This document shows positions 8,595 through 17,539 of a stretch of DNA of 64,000 nt, one piece after another (positions within the stretch are counted from its first letter, which is position 1; every line of letters starts with the position of its first letter). The notes beneath the pieces are model-generated. The model was not told where the DNA came from, did not search any database, and saw nothing but the letters and a program-made list of their open reading frames with translations. Made by a program: the position numbers and the translations under genes. The stretch spans positions 1 to 64,000 of the forward strand of contig NZ_NINW01000022.1 of assembly GCF_002188465.1 (NCBI RefSeq). Reading direction: 5' to 3'. This stretch comes from Pigmentiphaga sp. NML080357 (GTDB taxonomy: Bacteria > Pseudomonadota > Gammaproteobacteria > Burkholderiales > Burkholderiaceae_B).

Positions 8595-9014
8595 CTACAC
8601 GACTTGAACGTCCAGTTGCCTGCCGAGTTGCTGCAGGGCCGCCTCCACCGTTTCTATCTTGGATGAATGCCGCAAGTCGAGCAGTCGATCGATTTGCGGC
8701 ATGTGCAGCCCCATGCGGCGAGCCAGTTCGGCCTTGCGTATGCCTTGCGCGATCATTTCGTTGGCGAGCAGGACCTTGGCCGTGACGAGCGCCGGCAGCA
8801 CGATCGACTCGCTGCCGCGCGGCGTAGTCGAGGGAAGGGGAATGGCGCGTTTCTGGTCAAAGTAGATTTCGAGCGCGGCTTCCAGTGCTTCCCGCGCATT
8901 GATGCGCGCGTCTTCGCGTGTATCGCCCACAGTAACGGCTTCCGGGATATCCGGAAACTGGACGAGGAATGTTCCGTTGGTGTCGCGGGTCAACGTGTAG
9001 GAGTACTTCAACAT
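8595..9014 (-). CDS. hicB: HicB-type antitoxin
   Basis: A 139-residue antitoxin that neutralises HicA and represses its own operon. Residues 1-50 form the HicB partial RNase-H-like fold (L-V-Q-F-P-D-I-P-E-A-V-T-V-G-D-T, then A-R-E-A-L-E-A-A-L). The C-terminal half has a helix-turn-helix, I-R-K-A-E-L-A-R-R-M-G-L-H-M-P-Q-I-D-R-L-L, so this is the HTH-bearing HicB class. It begins 17 nt after the hicA stop, the usual toxin-first order, with a GGAG-like site upstream of its ATG. Confidence 0.92.
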   Translation of the reverse strand: MLKYSYTLTRDTNGTFLVQFPDIPEAVTVGDTREDARINAREALEAALEIYFDQKRAIPLPSTTPRGSESIVLPALVTAKVLLANEMIAQGIRKAELARRMGLHMPQIDRLLDLRHSSKIETVEAALQQLGRQLDVQVV

Positions 9015-9031
9015 GGCATGCTCCGGCGGGA

Positions 9032-9217
9032 CTACTTAAGACCCAATTGCTTTTTGATCGTTTCGACCAGGCCCTTGCCTATCTCTTTGGCTCCATGATC
9101 CGGAAAAATCGTGGACCTGCCGTTCAGTGTGACTCGATAGTGGCTGCTTCCGCTGCGATGCCGCTGAAATACGGCGCCTTGCTCTCGTAACCATTTCCTG
9201 AATTCGGAATATTTCAT
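9032..9217 (-). CDS. hicA: HicA-type mRNA interferase toxin
   Basis: A 61-residue dsRBD-like toxin that cleaves mRNA and tmRNA. The sequence has the family core: M-K-Y-S-E-F-R-K-W-L start, G-A-V-F-Q-R-H-R-S-G-S-S-H-Y-R with the catalytic His, and D-H-G-A-K-E-I-G-K-G-L near the end. I take the ATG at 9217, which gives exactly family length; the frame is open to 9346 but that extension has no resemblance to HicA. No strong ribosome site precedes it, which fits low toxin translation. It lies between a catabolic operon and the LPS-core genes. Confidence 0.92.
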   Translation of the reverse strand: MKYSEFRKWLREQGAVFQRHRSGSSHYRVTLNGRSTIFPDHGAKEIGKGLVETIKKQLGLK

Positions 9218-9441
9218 GTGTGGCGACCATGAGAAATATAACAAAAATGTTGCGAAATCCGGATCGCCATGGTGAAGCGGTGAGATAGCTGGTACAAGGG
9301 GCGGGATGGCTCTTTTGTCCATCCGGAGTTGCTGTTTGCTCTGCATGGCCTCGGCAGCCTGCCGTCGAGGCTCGTCGTCGGATCGCCCGCCCGGTTAAAA
9401 TCCGCCCTTTCCCCGCAGCCGGCCCGCCCCGGCTTTCGTCC

Positions 9442-10416
9442 GTGCCCCGCATCCTGCTCGTCAAGACCTCGTCCATGGGCGACATCGTTCATGCGCTGCC
9501 CGCTGTCTCCGACATCGCCCGCCACGTGCCGGGCGCCTCGATCGATTGGGTGGCCGAAGAGGCGTTCGCCGCCATCCCCGGGCTGCATCCGCAGTTGAAT
9601 GCCGTAATCCCGGTCGCGCTGCGCCGCTGGCGCAAGGCATGGTGGTCGGCGTCGGTGAAGGCCGAGCGCGCGGCCTTCAGGAAGCGGCTGCAGGAGCACC
9701 GCTACGACGCGGTGATCGACATGCAGGGGCTGTGGAAGTCGGCCATGGTGGCGCGGATGGCCAACGGGCCGCTGCACGGCTGTGACCTGCGGTCGGCGCG
9801 GGATCCGTTCGCGTCATTCTTCTACCGCTACCGCCATCGCGTGGTGTTCGAGCAGTCGGCGGTGGTGCGCATGCGCGAGCTGGCGGCTTTGTCGCTGGGA
9901 TACGAGCTGGCGGGGCCGCCGGATTTCGGCATACGCGCCGAGCCGCCGGCCGGCTTGCCGGCGCGCTATGCGGCCATCATGCCGTCGGCCAGCCGGGCGA
10001 CCAAGCTGTGGCCCGAGGCATCGTGGCGCACGGTGCTGGAGCGCCTGGCGGTAGCCGGCTATGCCCCGCTGGTATTTGCCGGCACCGAGGACGAGGCGGC
10101 GCGTGCGCGGCGCCTGATCGACGGTATTGCCGGCGCGCGGGCGCTGCCCCGCATGGGGCTGGCCGAGGTGGCGGGCGTGCTGGCGGGGGCCGCGGTGGTG
10201 GTGGGGCTCGATAGCGGGTTGACGCACCTTGCCGGCGCGCTCGGGCGGCCGACGATAGGCATCTATGCGGATTACGATCCGGCGCTGGCGCCGGTGACGG
10301 GCCCGGCGTTCACCGCCAGCCTGGGGGGGCGCGGGACGCCGCCTTCGTGCGAGCAGGTGCTGGCCGCCGTGGGCCAGGCGCTGCCGGCCGACGGCGCGGC
10401 GGGAGTGGAGCGTTGA
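9442..10416 (+). CDS. waaC: Lipopolysaccharide heptosyltransferase I
   Basis: A 324-residue GT9-family enzyme at the cytoplasmic face of the inner membrane, adding the first L,D-heptose to Kdo in the LPS inner core. Marks: start I-L-L-V-K-T-S-S-M-G-D-I-V-H-A-L-P-A, central V-I-D-M-Q-G-L-W-K-S, and C-terminal G-L-D-S-G-L-T-H-L-A-G-A-L-G of the ADP-heptose site. The start codon is GTG at 9442. Its TGA overlaps the waaA ATG (ATGA at 10414-10418), indicating translational coupling. Confidence 0.95.
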   Translation: MPRILLVKTSSMGDIVHALPAVSDIARHVPGASIDWVAEEAFAAIPGLHPQLNAVIPVALRRWRKAWWSASVKAERAAFRKRLQEHRYDAVIDMQGLWKSAMVARMANGPLHGCDLRSARDPFASFFYRYRHRVVFEQSAVVRMRELAALSLGYELAGPPDFGIRAEPPAGLPARYAAIMPSASRATKLWPEASWRTVLERLAVAGYAPLVFAGTEDEAARARRLIDGIAGARALPRMGLAEVAGVLAGAAVVVGLDSGLTHLAGALGRPTIGIYADYDPALAPVTGPAFTASLGGRGTPPSCEQVLAAVGQALPADGAAGVER

Positions 10417-11735
10417 TGCGGGGCGCGGTGTTGCAGGCGCTGTATTCGCTGCTGTGGCGCATCGCCACGCCTTTCCTGCTGTGGCGCATCTGGCGCCGGG
10501 CGCGGCGCGAACCCGTGTACGGCGTTTTCCCGGCCGAGCGCTTCGGCTTCTACGGCAACAGCAAGGCCGCGCCGGCGCGCGCGGGATTCCGCGCGGCGCC
10601 GGTATGGGTGCATGCGGTCAGCCTGGGCGAGACGCGCGCGGCGCAGCCCCTGATCCGCGCGCTGCTGAACCGGGGCCTGCCGGTGCTGCTGACCCACATG
10701 ACCGCGACCGGCCGCACCGAAGGCGCGCGGCTGTTCGAGCAGGACATCGCGCAGGGGCGCCTGCGCCAGGCCTGGCTGCCGTACGACATGCCGGGCGCGG
10801 TGAGCCGCTTCTACCGGTACTTCGCGCCGCGCTGCGGCCTTTTGATCGAAACCGAGGTGTGGCCCAACCTGGTGGCGGGCGCGCGGCGCTATGGGGTGCC
10901 GCTCGGCCTGGTCAGCGCGCGTTTGTCCGCTGCGTCGGCGCGCAAGACCTTGCGCGTCGCCAGTCTTGCGCGCCGCACCTATTCCCGCCTGGACGCCGTG
11001 CTGGCGCAGACCCAGGCCGACGCCGACCGGCTGCGCACCGTGGGCGCCCGCGATCCGCTGGTGGTCGGCAACCTGAAGTTCGACCTGCAATTGCCGCACG
11101 ACCTCGTGCAGGCGGGCACAACGTGGCGCCAGCGCCTGGGCCGGCCCGTCATCGCCTGGGCGAGCACGCGCGAAGGGGAGGAAGAGGCCATCCTGGCGGC
11201 GATGCGGGAAATGCCGCGCACGCAGGCGGGCATCGCGCCGCTGGCCGTGCTGATCCCCCGCCATCCCCAGCGTTTCGACGACGTGGCGGCGATGGTCGAG
11301 GCGGCGGGCCTGTCCATGCGGCGCCGCTCGGGCATGGCCGGCATGCCGTTCGCATCCGTCGAACCGCAGGTGGCGGTGCTGCTGGGCGACAGCCTGGGCG
11401 AGATGCCGTTCTACTATGCCGCCTCGGATGTCGCCATCGTGGCCGGCAGCTTCGCGCCGCTGGGCGGGCAGAACCTGATCGAGGCCTGTGCCTGCGGCGT
11501 GCCCGTGATCGTAGGACCGCATACCTTCAATTTCGCGCAGGCGTCGGAAGATGCGATCGAGGCCGGCGCCGCGCTGCGGGCGGACAGCGCGCAGGCGGCC
11601 TGGCGGCTGGCCCTGGAATTGATCGACGACGACGCGCGCCGGGACGCCATGCGGGAGGCGACGGCGCGGTTCAGCGCCACGCATACCGGCGCGACGCAAC
11701 GGGTGATACGGGCGATGAACGGCTGGCTGGCTTAG
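10416..11735 (+). CDS. waaA: 3-deoxy-D-manno-octulosonic acid (Kdo) transferase
   Basis: A 439-residue GT30 enzyme that attaches Kdo to lipid IVA. An N-terminal hydrophobic anchor (A-L-Y-S-L-L-W-R-I-A-T-P-F-L) is followed by V-W-V-H-A-V-S-L-G-E-T-R-A-A, which contains the catalytic Glu of the family. The C-terminal half has W-A-S-T-R-E-G-E-E-E and G-S-F-A-P-L-G-G-Q-N-L-I-E-A of the CMP-Kdo site. It starts at the ATG overlapping the waaC stop and ends 4 nt from the convergent tolC gene. Confidence 0.95.
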   Translation: MRGAVLQALYSLLWRIATPFLLWRIWRRARREPVYGVFPAERFGFYGNSKAAPARAGFRAAPVWVHAVSLGETRAAQPLIRALLNRGLPVLLTHMTATGRTEGARLFEQDIAQGRLRQAWLPYDMPGAVSRFYRYFAPRCGLLIETEVWPNLVAGARRYGVPLGLVSARLSAASARKTLRVASLARRTYSRLDAVLAQTQADADRLRTVGARDPLVVGNLKFDLQLPHDLVQAGTTWRQRLGRPVIAWASTREGEEEAILAAMREMPRTQAGIAPLAVLIPRHPQRFDDVAAMVEAAGLSMRRRSGMAGMPFASVEPQVAVLLGDSLGEMPFYYAASDVAIVAGSFAPLGGQNLIEACACGVPVIVGPHTFNFAQASEDAIEAGAALRADSAQAAWRLALELIDDDARRDAMREATARFSATHTGATQRVIRAMNGWLA

Positions 11736-11739
11736 GGGC

Positions 11740-13056
11740 CTAGCGCAGCAGCGCGTTGACGCGCGCCACGTCTTCTTCCGACAGGATGCCGGCCGCGGCC
11801 TTGAGCCGCAGGCCCGACATCAGCGCGTCGTAGCGGGCCTTGGCGAGGTCGCGTTCGGTGGAATAGAGCTGCTGCTGGGCGTTGAGCACGTCGATGTTGA
11901 TGCGCACGCCGACTTCGTAGCCGGTCTTGTTGGCATCGAGCGCGCTGCGGCTGGAGACTTGCGCGGCTTCGAGCGCGCGGACCTGGGCCAGTCCGGCATT
12001 GACTCCCTGGAACGCGACGCGCGTGTTCTGCACGGCGGCGCGGCGGGCCGCCTCGAGGTCGCTGCGGGCCTTTTCGGACAGCGCCACGGCCTCGTCCACC
12101 CTGGAAGTGGTCGCAAAGCCCGAGAAGATCGGAACGGATACCTGCACGCCCACCGAGCGCGTGGTGTAGAAGTCGTTGACCACGTTCTGCCCGACCAGCC
12201 CGCGGGTGCGGCCGATGTTGGCCGCCAGGTCCACCGTCGGGTAGTGTCCGCTCTTGGCGATTTCGATGTCGCGCTGGGCGATCTCGCTCGCCAGGCTGGC
12301 CTGCGCGACGGCGAGATTGTTGGCCGCGGCCTGCTCGGTCCAGGCATCGATCTTGGCCGGCTGCGGCGCGGGCACGTTGACGGCCGGCGGCAGCTTGGCC
12401 AGGTCGCCCGCGGGCGCGCCGATGATCTGCTGCAAGGCGCTGATGCGCACCGCCAGGTCGGACTCGGCCTGGATTTCCTGGGCCTGGGCGAGGTCGTAGC
12501 GCGCCTGGGCCTCGTAGGTGTCGGTGATGGTGGCGGTGCCGATCTCGAAGTTGCGCTTGGCCGATTCGAGCTGTTCCGAGATGGCGGCCTTCTGGGCGCC
12601 GATGAAGGTGAGGTTGTCCTGCGCCGCCAGCACGTCGAAATACGCCTGCGCGACGCGCAGGATCAAGTCCTGCCGGCCCTGCGCCAGTTGCGCTTCCCCG
12701 ATGGCCAGCTGCAGCTTGGATTGTTCGTAGCTCTGCCAGTTGGCCCAGCGGAACAGCGGCTGTATCAATTGCAGCGTATAGCTCTCGCTGGTGTACTGCA
12801 CCCCGGGCAGGCGGGTGGTGGAAGCCTCCGCGCGGTTGCCCGTCAGCGCCACCGACGGCAGCAGGCCGGCGCGCGCCTGCGGCAGCTTTTCGAGCGTCGC
12901 GGTATAGGCGGCACGCGCCGATGCGAAGGTGGCGTCATGCGCCAGGGCCGATTGATAGGCCTGTTCCAGGTCCAGTGCCGATGCTGCGGGGAGGTACGCA
13001 CAGGCGCTCAGCAGCGCGCACAGCGTGGGGGCATACAGCCTTGCGCGCATCGGCAC
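11740..13056 (-). CDS. tolC: TolC-family outer membrane channel protein
   Basis: A 438-residue outer membrane efflux protein with a signal peptide (ending P-A-A-S-A near residue 27) and two OEP repeats rich in heptad-like helices. Typical stretches: L-E-Q-A-Y-Q-S-A-L-A-H-D early, S-V-P-I-F-S-G-F-A-T in the second repeat and the V-G-V-R-I-N-I-D-V-L-N-A-Q-Q-Q turn. It forms the trimeric exit duct for RND, ABC and type I systems. Its place beside waaA and pcm is the housekeeping TolC position. A second, divergent TolC-like gene in the type I cluster starts at 27096. Confidence 0.92.
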   Translation of the reverse strand: MPMRARLYAPTLCALLSACAYLPAASALDLEQAYQSALAHDATFASARAAYTATLEKLPQARAGLLPSVALTGNRAEASTTRLPGVQYTSESYTLQLIQPLFRWANWQSYEQSKLQLAIGEAQLAQGRQDLILRVAQAYFDVLAAQDNLTFIGAQKAAISEQLESAKRNFEIGTATITDTYEAQARYDLAQAQEIQAESDLAVRISALQQIIGAPAGDLAKLPPAVNVPAPQPAKIDAWTEQAAANNLAVAQASLASEIAQRDIEIAKSGHYPTVDLAANIGRTRGLVGQNVVNDFYTTRSVGVQVSVPIFSGFATTSRVDEAVALSEKARSDLEAARRAAVQNTRVAFQGVNAGLAQVRALEAAQVSSRSALDANKTGYEVGVRINIDVLNAQQQLYSTERDLAKARYDALMSGLRLKAAAGILSEEDVARVNALLR

Positions 13057-13066
13057 GGGGCTCCGT

Positions 13067-13747
13067 TCAGAATTTGAATTTGGAGACGGTGATGCCGCGC
13101 AGAGGCTTGACCAGGGTCTCGAACAGCGAGATGGTCTCGAAACTGGCGGCCGTCGTCCGGGTGATCAGCAGCGCGGTCATGACGGGCGCCTGGCCGACGA
13201 TGATCGCCAGGCGGCCGCCCACGCGCAGCTGGTACTTGAGGCTGTCGGGCACTTCGGGCACCGAGCCGGTCACGAGGATGGCGTCGTATTCGGTGGATCC
13301 CCAGCCCTTGCTGCCGTCGCCCACCTGGACCGTGGCATTGGCGATGCCGGCGCGCTTGAGGTTGGCCTGGGCGAAGGCGGCGAGCTTGGGCAGGATCTCC
13401 ACCGAGGTGACGGTTTGCGCCTGGCTGGCCAGGAGCGCCGTCTGGTAGCCCGAGCCGGTGCCGATTTCCAGCACGCTGTCGCTGGGCTTGAGGGCCAGTT
13501 CCTGCAGGAGACGCGCTTCCACCTTGGGAGCGAGCATGTTTTCGCCGCTGTCGTAGTCGTCGATCCGCAGCGGGATCTCGGTATCGACGAAAGCCAGGGC
13601 GCGCATGGAGGGCGGCACGAATTCTTCCCGCTTCACCTTGAAGAGCAGTTCCAGCACATTGGGGTCGAGGACATCCCAGGGGCGGATCTGCTGTTCCACC
13701 ATATTGAAGCGGGCGTGTTCGACGTCTGGAAGAGAGGCTACGTTCAT
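13067..13747 (-). CDS. pcm: Protein-L-isoaspartate O-methyltransferase family protein
   Basis: A 226-residue class I SAM methyltransferase of the PCMT family, which repairs isoaspartyl residues. N-terminal M-V-E-Q-Q-I-R-P-W-D-V and motif I V-L-E-I-G-T-G-S-G-Y-Q are present. This short 'PIMT-like' branch is common next to tolC in Bordetella relatives. I use the ATG at 13747; an in-frame TTG 9 nt earlier is possible and neither has a clear ribosome site. It lies 10 nt upstream of tolC, so the two are probably one transcript. Confidence 0.88.
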   Translation of the reverse strand: MNVASLPDVEHARFNMVEQQIRPWDVLDPNVLELLFKVKREEFVPPSMRALAFVDTEIPLRIDDYDSGENMLAPKVEARLLQELALKPSDSVLEIGTGSGYQTALLASQAQTVTSVEILPKLAAFAQANLKRAGIANATVQVGDGSKGWGSTEYDAILVTGSVPEVPDSLKYQLRVGGRLAIIVGQAPVMTALLITRTTAASFETISLFETLVKPLRGITVSKFKF

Positions 13748-13879
13748 GGCAGGCAACTAGGAAGTAACGAAAACCGTAACAAAACGGGCAATTTTAACCG
13801 GCCTGTGACATCTGTGGCCGGCGCGGCGGATGCTAGTCTAGCAATATCACAGGATTCAGGGGCGGCCGGCCGAGTTCCC

Positions 13880-16198
13880 ATGCATGCTCCGACACCCGAG
13901 GCAAGCACGTTGCCGCAGGCTCCGGCGGCCCCCAGGGCCGCGCGCGCCCGGCTGCTGACCGTGCTGGCATGCGGCCTGATCGTGCTGGTGATGGCCGCCG
14001 CCGCGGCGCTGATCGGCAACCTCAAGCAGCGGGCGCTCGCCAGCAAGTCGCGCGAGCTGACCAATCTCGCCATGGTGCTGTCCGAGGAAACCGAAAGGGC
14101 TTTCCAGGCGCTCGAGGGCGCGCAGCAGGACATCGCCGACCGCATCAAGGAACGCGGCGGCGCCACGCCGGAAGCGTTCGACCGCCTGGCCCGCGGCGCC
14201 GAGATCTTCCAGCTCCTCGAGGCCAAGGCCGACAGCCTGACGTACGTGGATGCGCTGTCGGTGATGGATCGAGACGGCCGTCTGCTCAATTTTTCCCGCT
14301 CCAGGCAAGTTCCTCGGGCCAGCGTGGCCGCCAGGGATTATTTCCAGGCCCTGCGCGGCGACCCCGCCATGGACACCTACCTGAGCCTGCCCGCCCGCAA
14401 TCCCTCGTCGGGCAAGTGGACGCTCTATCTCGCACGCAAGGTCCGCGACGCCCAGGGCGAGATGCTGGGTTTGCTGGTCGGCAGTATGCGGGTGGAATAT
14501 TTCGAGCAGTTTTACGAACAGATCAAGGCCGGCGACCAGACCGCGATCGCGATGTTCCGCACCGACGGCCGCCTGCTCGCGGGCCATCCCCTGCGCCCGG
14601 ACGCCATCGGCAGGCGCCTGGTGGCGCTGCGCGAAGGCGATCACGGCCTGCCGGTGCTGCATGACGGACTGGCCGTCGAGACGGCGAGCGCGATCGATGG
14701 CGTGCCGCGTCTTGCCGCCGCCGCCCTGCAGGCGACGTATCCCGTGGCGATGGAGGTCAGCGTCCCGATGGCCACGGTCACGGCAAGTTGGCGCGGCGAT
14801 GCGTGGGCCATTGGCGCGGGGGCCGCGCTGTTGTCCCTGATCATCGCCCTGTGCCTGGTCCTCGGCCGCCGGCAGATCCGAACCCAGTACGAGATTGCCC
14901 GCGCGGCCTACGACATGGCGCGTTGCGACACCGTCACGGGGCTGCCCAATCGCCTGATGTTCACCGAGGCGCTGACGCGGAGGCTGGCGGCGCCGGGGGA
15001 AGGGCAGACGGCCGTCATGCTGATCGATCTCGATGCCTTCAAGGACGTGAACGAAGGGCTGGGGCACGCCGTGGGCGACCAGGCGCTGACGACGGTGGCG
15101 CAGCGCATCCGGGCCGCGGTGGCGCCGGAAGACCTCGTGGCCCGCGTCGGCGGCGACGAGTTCGCCGTCGTGCGGCACCCGTCGGACGCGGCGGCCGCGG
15201 GGGCGCTGGCCGGGGCCATCATCGCCGCCGTCGCCCAACCCTGGTTCGTCCGCAACTATCGCATCGCCATGGACGCGAGCGTGGGCATCACCTTGTTTCC
15301 GAACCAGGGCCGCGATACCGGGGAGCTGCTGAACAATGCCGAAATGGCCCTGCTTTGCGCCAAGGCCGAGGGGCGCGGACAGTGGCGCATTTTCGAGGCG
15401 CAGATGGCGCAGGAGCAGGCGATGCGTCGCGCCGCCGAGAAGGCGTTGCGCGACGCCCTGGATACCGACGGGTTCGAGCTGCATTTCCAGCCGCTGGTGA
15501 ATACCGGGAGCGCGCAGCTCGAAGGCTTCGAGGCCTTGCTGCGCTGGCGCGAGCCTGGCCTTGGCCAACTGGGGGCGTCGCAGCTGATCGCCGTGGCGGA
15601 GGAGACCGGCCTGATCGTCCCGCTGGGCAAGTGGGTGCTCGAGACTGCATGCGCGCAGGCGGCTGCCTGGCCGGGCGAAGTGCGGGTGGCGGTCAACGTG
15701 TCGGCGTGGCAGTTCCGCAGCGGCGAGTTGATGGACCAGGTGCGTGGAGCGCTGCGCGCGGCGAACCTGCCCGCCGAGCGGCTGGAGCTCGAGATTACCG
15801 AGACGGTGCTGCTGCAGAATACCGCCTATATCCATGCCACGCTGGACGAACTGCGCGCCATGGGCGTGCGCATCGCGCTCGACGATTTCGGCACCGGCTA
15901 TTCCTCGCTGCTGTACCTGCGGCGTTTTCCCGCCGATCGCATCAAGATCGACATGGCATTCGTGGCCGACGTCTGCACCAACGCCGAATCGGCGCGCATC
16001 GTGCAGGCCATCGTGAATCTGGGACACAGCCTGGGCATGCAGACGACCGGCGAGGGAGTCGAGTCCCAGGCGCAATGGGACCAGCTGCGCCAGGCCGGAT
16101 GCACGGAGATCCAGGGGTACTTCGTGGGGCGGCCGTGCCCGCCGGGCGAGATCCGGGTTTACTTCGAGAAATACGGCGTGGCTTCGGCGGAAAGCTAG
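13880..16198 (+). CDS. Cache-domain GGDEF/EAL cyclic-di-GMP signalling protein
   Basis: A 772-residue inner-membrane protein. Order: cytoplasmic N-terminus, TM1 (about 25-47), periplasmic double-Cache sensor (about 50-300, with L-S-V-M-D-R-D-G-R-L-L and A-A-R-D-Y-F-Q-A-L), TM2 (about 307-328), GGDEF (R-V-G-G-D-E-F, about 425) and EAL (E-A-L-L-R-W, about 550, with D-D-F-G-T-G-Y-S-S-L and E-T-G-L loop residues). Both catalytic signatures look intact, so it may make or break c-di-GMP. The ATG at 13880 follows a gap from the divergent pcm. It is 10 kb from the adhesin operon, but it is not LapD-like in architecture. Confidence 0.92.
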   Translation: MHAPTPEASTLPQAPAAPRAARARLLTVLACGLIVLVMAAAAALIGNLKQRALASKSRELTNLAMVLSEETERAFQALEGAQQDIADRIKERGGATPEAFDRLARGAEIFQLLEAKADSLTYVDALSVMDRDGRLLNFSRSRQVPRASVAARDYFQALRGDPAMDTYLSLPARNPSSGKWTLYLARKVRDAQGEMLGLLVGSMRVEYFEQFYEQIKAGDQTAIAMFRTDGRLLAGHPLRPDAIGRRLVALREGDHGLPVLHDGLAVETASAIDGVPRLAAAALQATYPVAMEVSVPMATVTASWRGDAWAIGAGAALLSLIIALCLVLGRRQIRTQYEIARAAYDMARCDTVTGLPNRLMFTEALTRRLAAPGEGQTAVMLIDLDAFKDVNEGLGHAVGDQALTTVAQRIRAAVAPEDLVARVGGDEFAVVRHPSDAAAAGALAGAIIAAVAQPWFVRNYRIAMDASVGITLFPNQGRDTGELLNNAEMALLCAKAEGRGQWRIFEAQMAQEQAMRRAAEKALRDALDTDGFELHFQPLVNTGSAQLEGFEALLRWREPGLGQLGASQLIAVAEETGLIVPLGKWVLETACAQAAAWPGEVRVAVNVSAWQFRSGELMDQVRGALRAANLPAERLELEITETVLLQNTAYIHATLDELRAMGVRIALDDFGTGYSSLLYLRRFPADRIKIDMAFVADVCTNAESARIVQAIVNLGHSLGMQTTGEGVESQAQWDQLRQAGCTEIQGYFVGRPCPPGEIRVYFEKYGVASAES

Positions 16199-16210
16199 CG
16201 GCCCCGGGGG

Positions 16211-16510
16211 TCAGAAAGGCTTGGCGACGGTCGTGGTGTGGCGCACCTGCGGCGGCTTGGCGAAATATTCACCCACCAGGGCCCGCCACGCCTTGAAGTC
16301 TTCCGAGCCGCGGAAATGCACGGTGTGGTCTTCCAGGGTCTCCCAGTGCACCACCAGCAGATAGGCGTTCGCATCCTCCAGCGTCTGGTGCAGCTCCATC
16401 CCGTGGCAGCCTTTGGCCCGCTGGAACAGCGGCGCGGCCGCCTGGACGCCGGCCTCGAATTTTTCCTGCGTGCCGGGTTGGATTTCGATGTGCGCGAGTT
16501 CGTAGATCAT
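16211..16510 (-). CDS. Antibiotic biosynthesis monooxygenase (ABM) domain protein
   Basis: A 99-residue single-domain dimeric ferredoxin-like alpha/beta-barrel protein. It has the ABM pattern: a first strand ending I-E-I-Q-P-G, then F-E-A-G-V-Q-A-A-A-P-L-F, G-C-H-G-M-E-L-H, and Y-L-L-V-V-H-W-E-T-L-E-D-H-T-V-H-F-R-G-S. Members act as small cofactor-free monooxygenases or haem/quinol-related enzymes; the substrate here is unknown. The ATG at 16510 gives family length. It is convergent with the GGDEF/EAL gene (12 nt) and divergent from thiD. Confidence 0.88.
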   Translation of the reverse strand: MIYELAHIEIQPGTQEKFEAGVQAAAPLFQRAKGCHGMELHQTLEDANAYLLVVHWETLEDHTVHFRGSEDFKAWRALVGEYFAKPPQVRHTTTVAKPF

Positions 16511-16696
16511 GGCGAGCCTCTTGCCTACGGGGGCGATTGCATGGGAGCGGGCTGCTATGTTACCTGCCTTCGCGCCTTGCCGGGCACGGCTGGAGGTCGT
16601 GCAAACGGCGCGCCGCCCGCACGGGGAGGTAGGGCCGACTATACTGGCGGCATGCGCCGCCGCGGGGCGGCGTCGTTCATTCGCACGAGGATTCCC

Positions 16697-17521
16697 ATGT
16701 CTGCCGTTCGCCCCATTCCCAAGGCCCTCACCATCGCGGGCGTCGACCCGTCGGGCGGCGCGGGGGTGCTGGCCGACATCAAGGCAATGAGCGCGCTGGG
16801 CGCTTATGGCTGCGGCGTCATCGCGGCGCTGACCGCGCAGAATACGCAGGGCGTGACGGGCGTGCTGCCCATCGATCCGGCCTTCGTCGCCCAGCAGATC
16901 GATACGCTGTTCGCCGACGTGCCGGCCGATGCCGTCAAGATCGGCATGCTGGGCAGCCGGCCGGTGACCGAAACCGTGGCCGATCGCCTCGCGCACTGGA
17001 AACCTCCCCACGTGGTGCTCGATCCGGTCATGGTCGCCAAGAGCGGCGACGCGCTGCTGGCCCGCGAAGCCGTCGGCGCACTGCGCGAAGCGCTGCTGCC
17101 CCAGGTAACGATGATTACGCCCAACCTGCCGGAGGCCGGTGTCCTGCTCGAGCAGCGGGCGGTCGAGACGGTCAAGGAAATGCGGCGCGTGGCCGAGCGG
17201 CTGCGCGAACAACTGCCCCATAGCGGCGAGCGCTGGGTATTCCTCAAGGGCGGTCATCTGCCGGGGGATATGGCCATCGACCTTTTGCACGACGGCGACC
17301 GGATGATCGAACTCGCCGCGCCGCGCATCGATACCAGGAACACCCACGGTACCGGCTGCACGCTGTCCGCGGCCTTGGCGGCGCTGTTGCCGCAGGCCCG
17401 GGACGTGCCCGACGCCGCGCGGCGCGCCAAGCATTACCTGACGGAGGCCATCCGCCATGCGGACCGGCTGGGCGTGGGGTCGGGGAACGGACCCGTGCAC
17501 CATTTCCACGGGTGGTGGTAA
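16697..17521 (+). CDS. thiD: Hydroxymethylpyrimidine/phosphomethylpyrimidine kinase
   Basis: A 274-residue ribokinase-superfamily enzyme phosphorylating HMP and HMP-P in thiamine synthesis. Marks: A-L-T-I-A-G-V-D-P-S-G-G-A-G-V-L-A-D-I-K near the start, M-I-T-P-N-L-P-E-A, F-L-K-G-G-H, and the anion hole with general base N-T-H-G-T-G-C-T-L-S-A-A. The start is ATG 16697. It is separate from the thiC/thiG genes at 52-55 kb, and no TPP riboswitch is visible upstream of it. Confidence 0.92.
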   Translation: MSAVRPIPKALTIAGVDPSGGAGVLADIKAMSALGAYGCGVIAALTAQNTQGVTGVLPIDPAFVAQQIDTLFADVPADAVKIGMLGSRPVTETVADRLAHWKPPHVVLDPVMVAKSGDALLAREAVGALREALLPQVTMITPNLPEAGVLLEQRAVETVKEMRRVAERLREQLPHSGERWVFLKGGHLPGDMAIDLLHDGDRMIELAAPRIDTRNTHGTGCTLSAALAALLPQARDVPDAARRAKHYLTEAIRHADRLGVGSGNGPVHHFHGWW

Positions 17522-17539
17522 CGGCGGCGGTGCGGCGCG

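Noticed and set aside
13856-16075. 739-codon minus-strand frame opposite the GGDEF/EAL gene
   Set aside because: It is His/Arg/Gln-rich with no domain, typical of GC-rich shadow frames.
13880-16198. LapD-type c-di-GMP receptor controlling the adhesin
   Set aside because: It has a double Cache sensor and intact GGDEF and EAL motifs, whereas LapD has degenerate domains and a different periplasmic part; no LapG-like protease gene is in the window.
16511-16696. TPP riboswitch ahead of thiD
   Set aside because: The TGAGA and ATAATGC core pieces are not found between the ABM gene and thiD.
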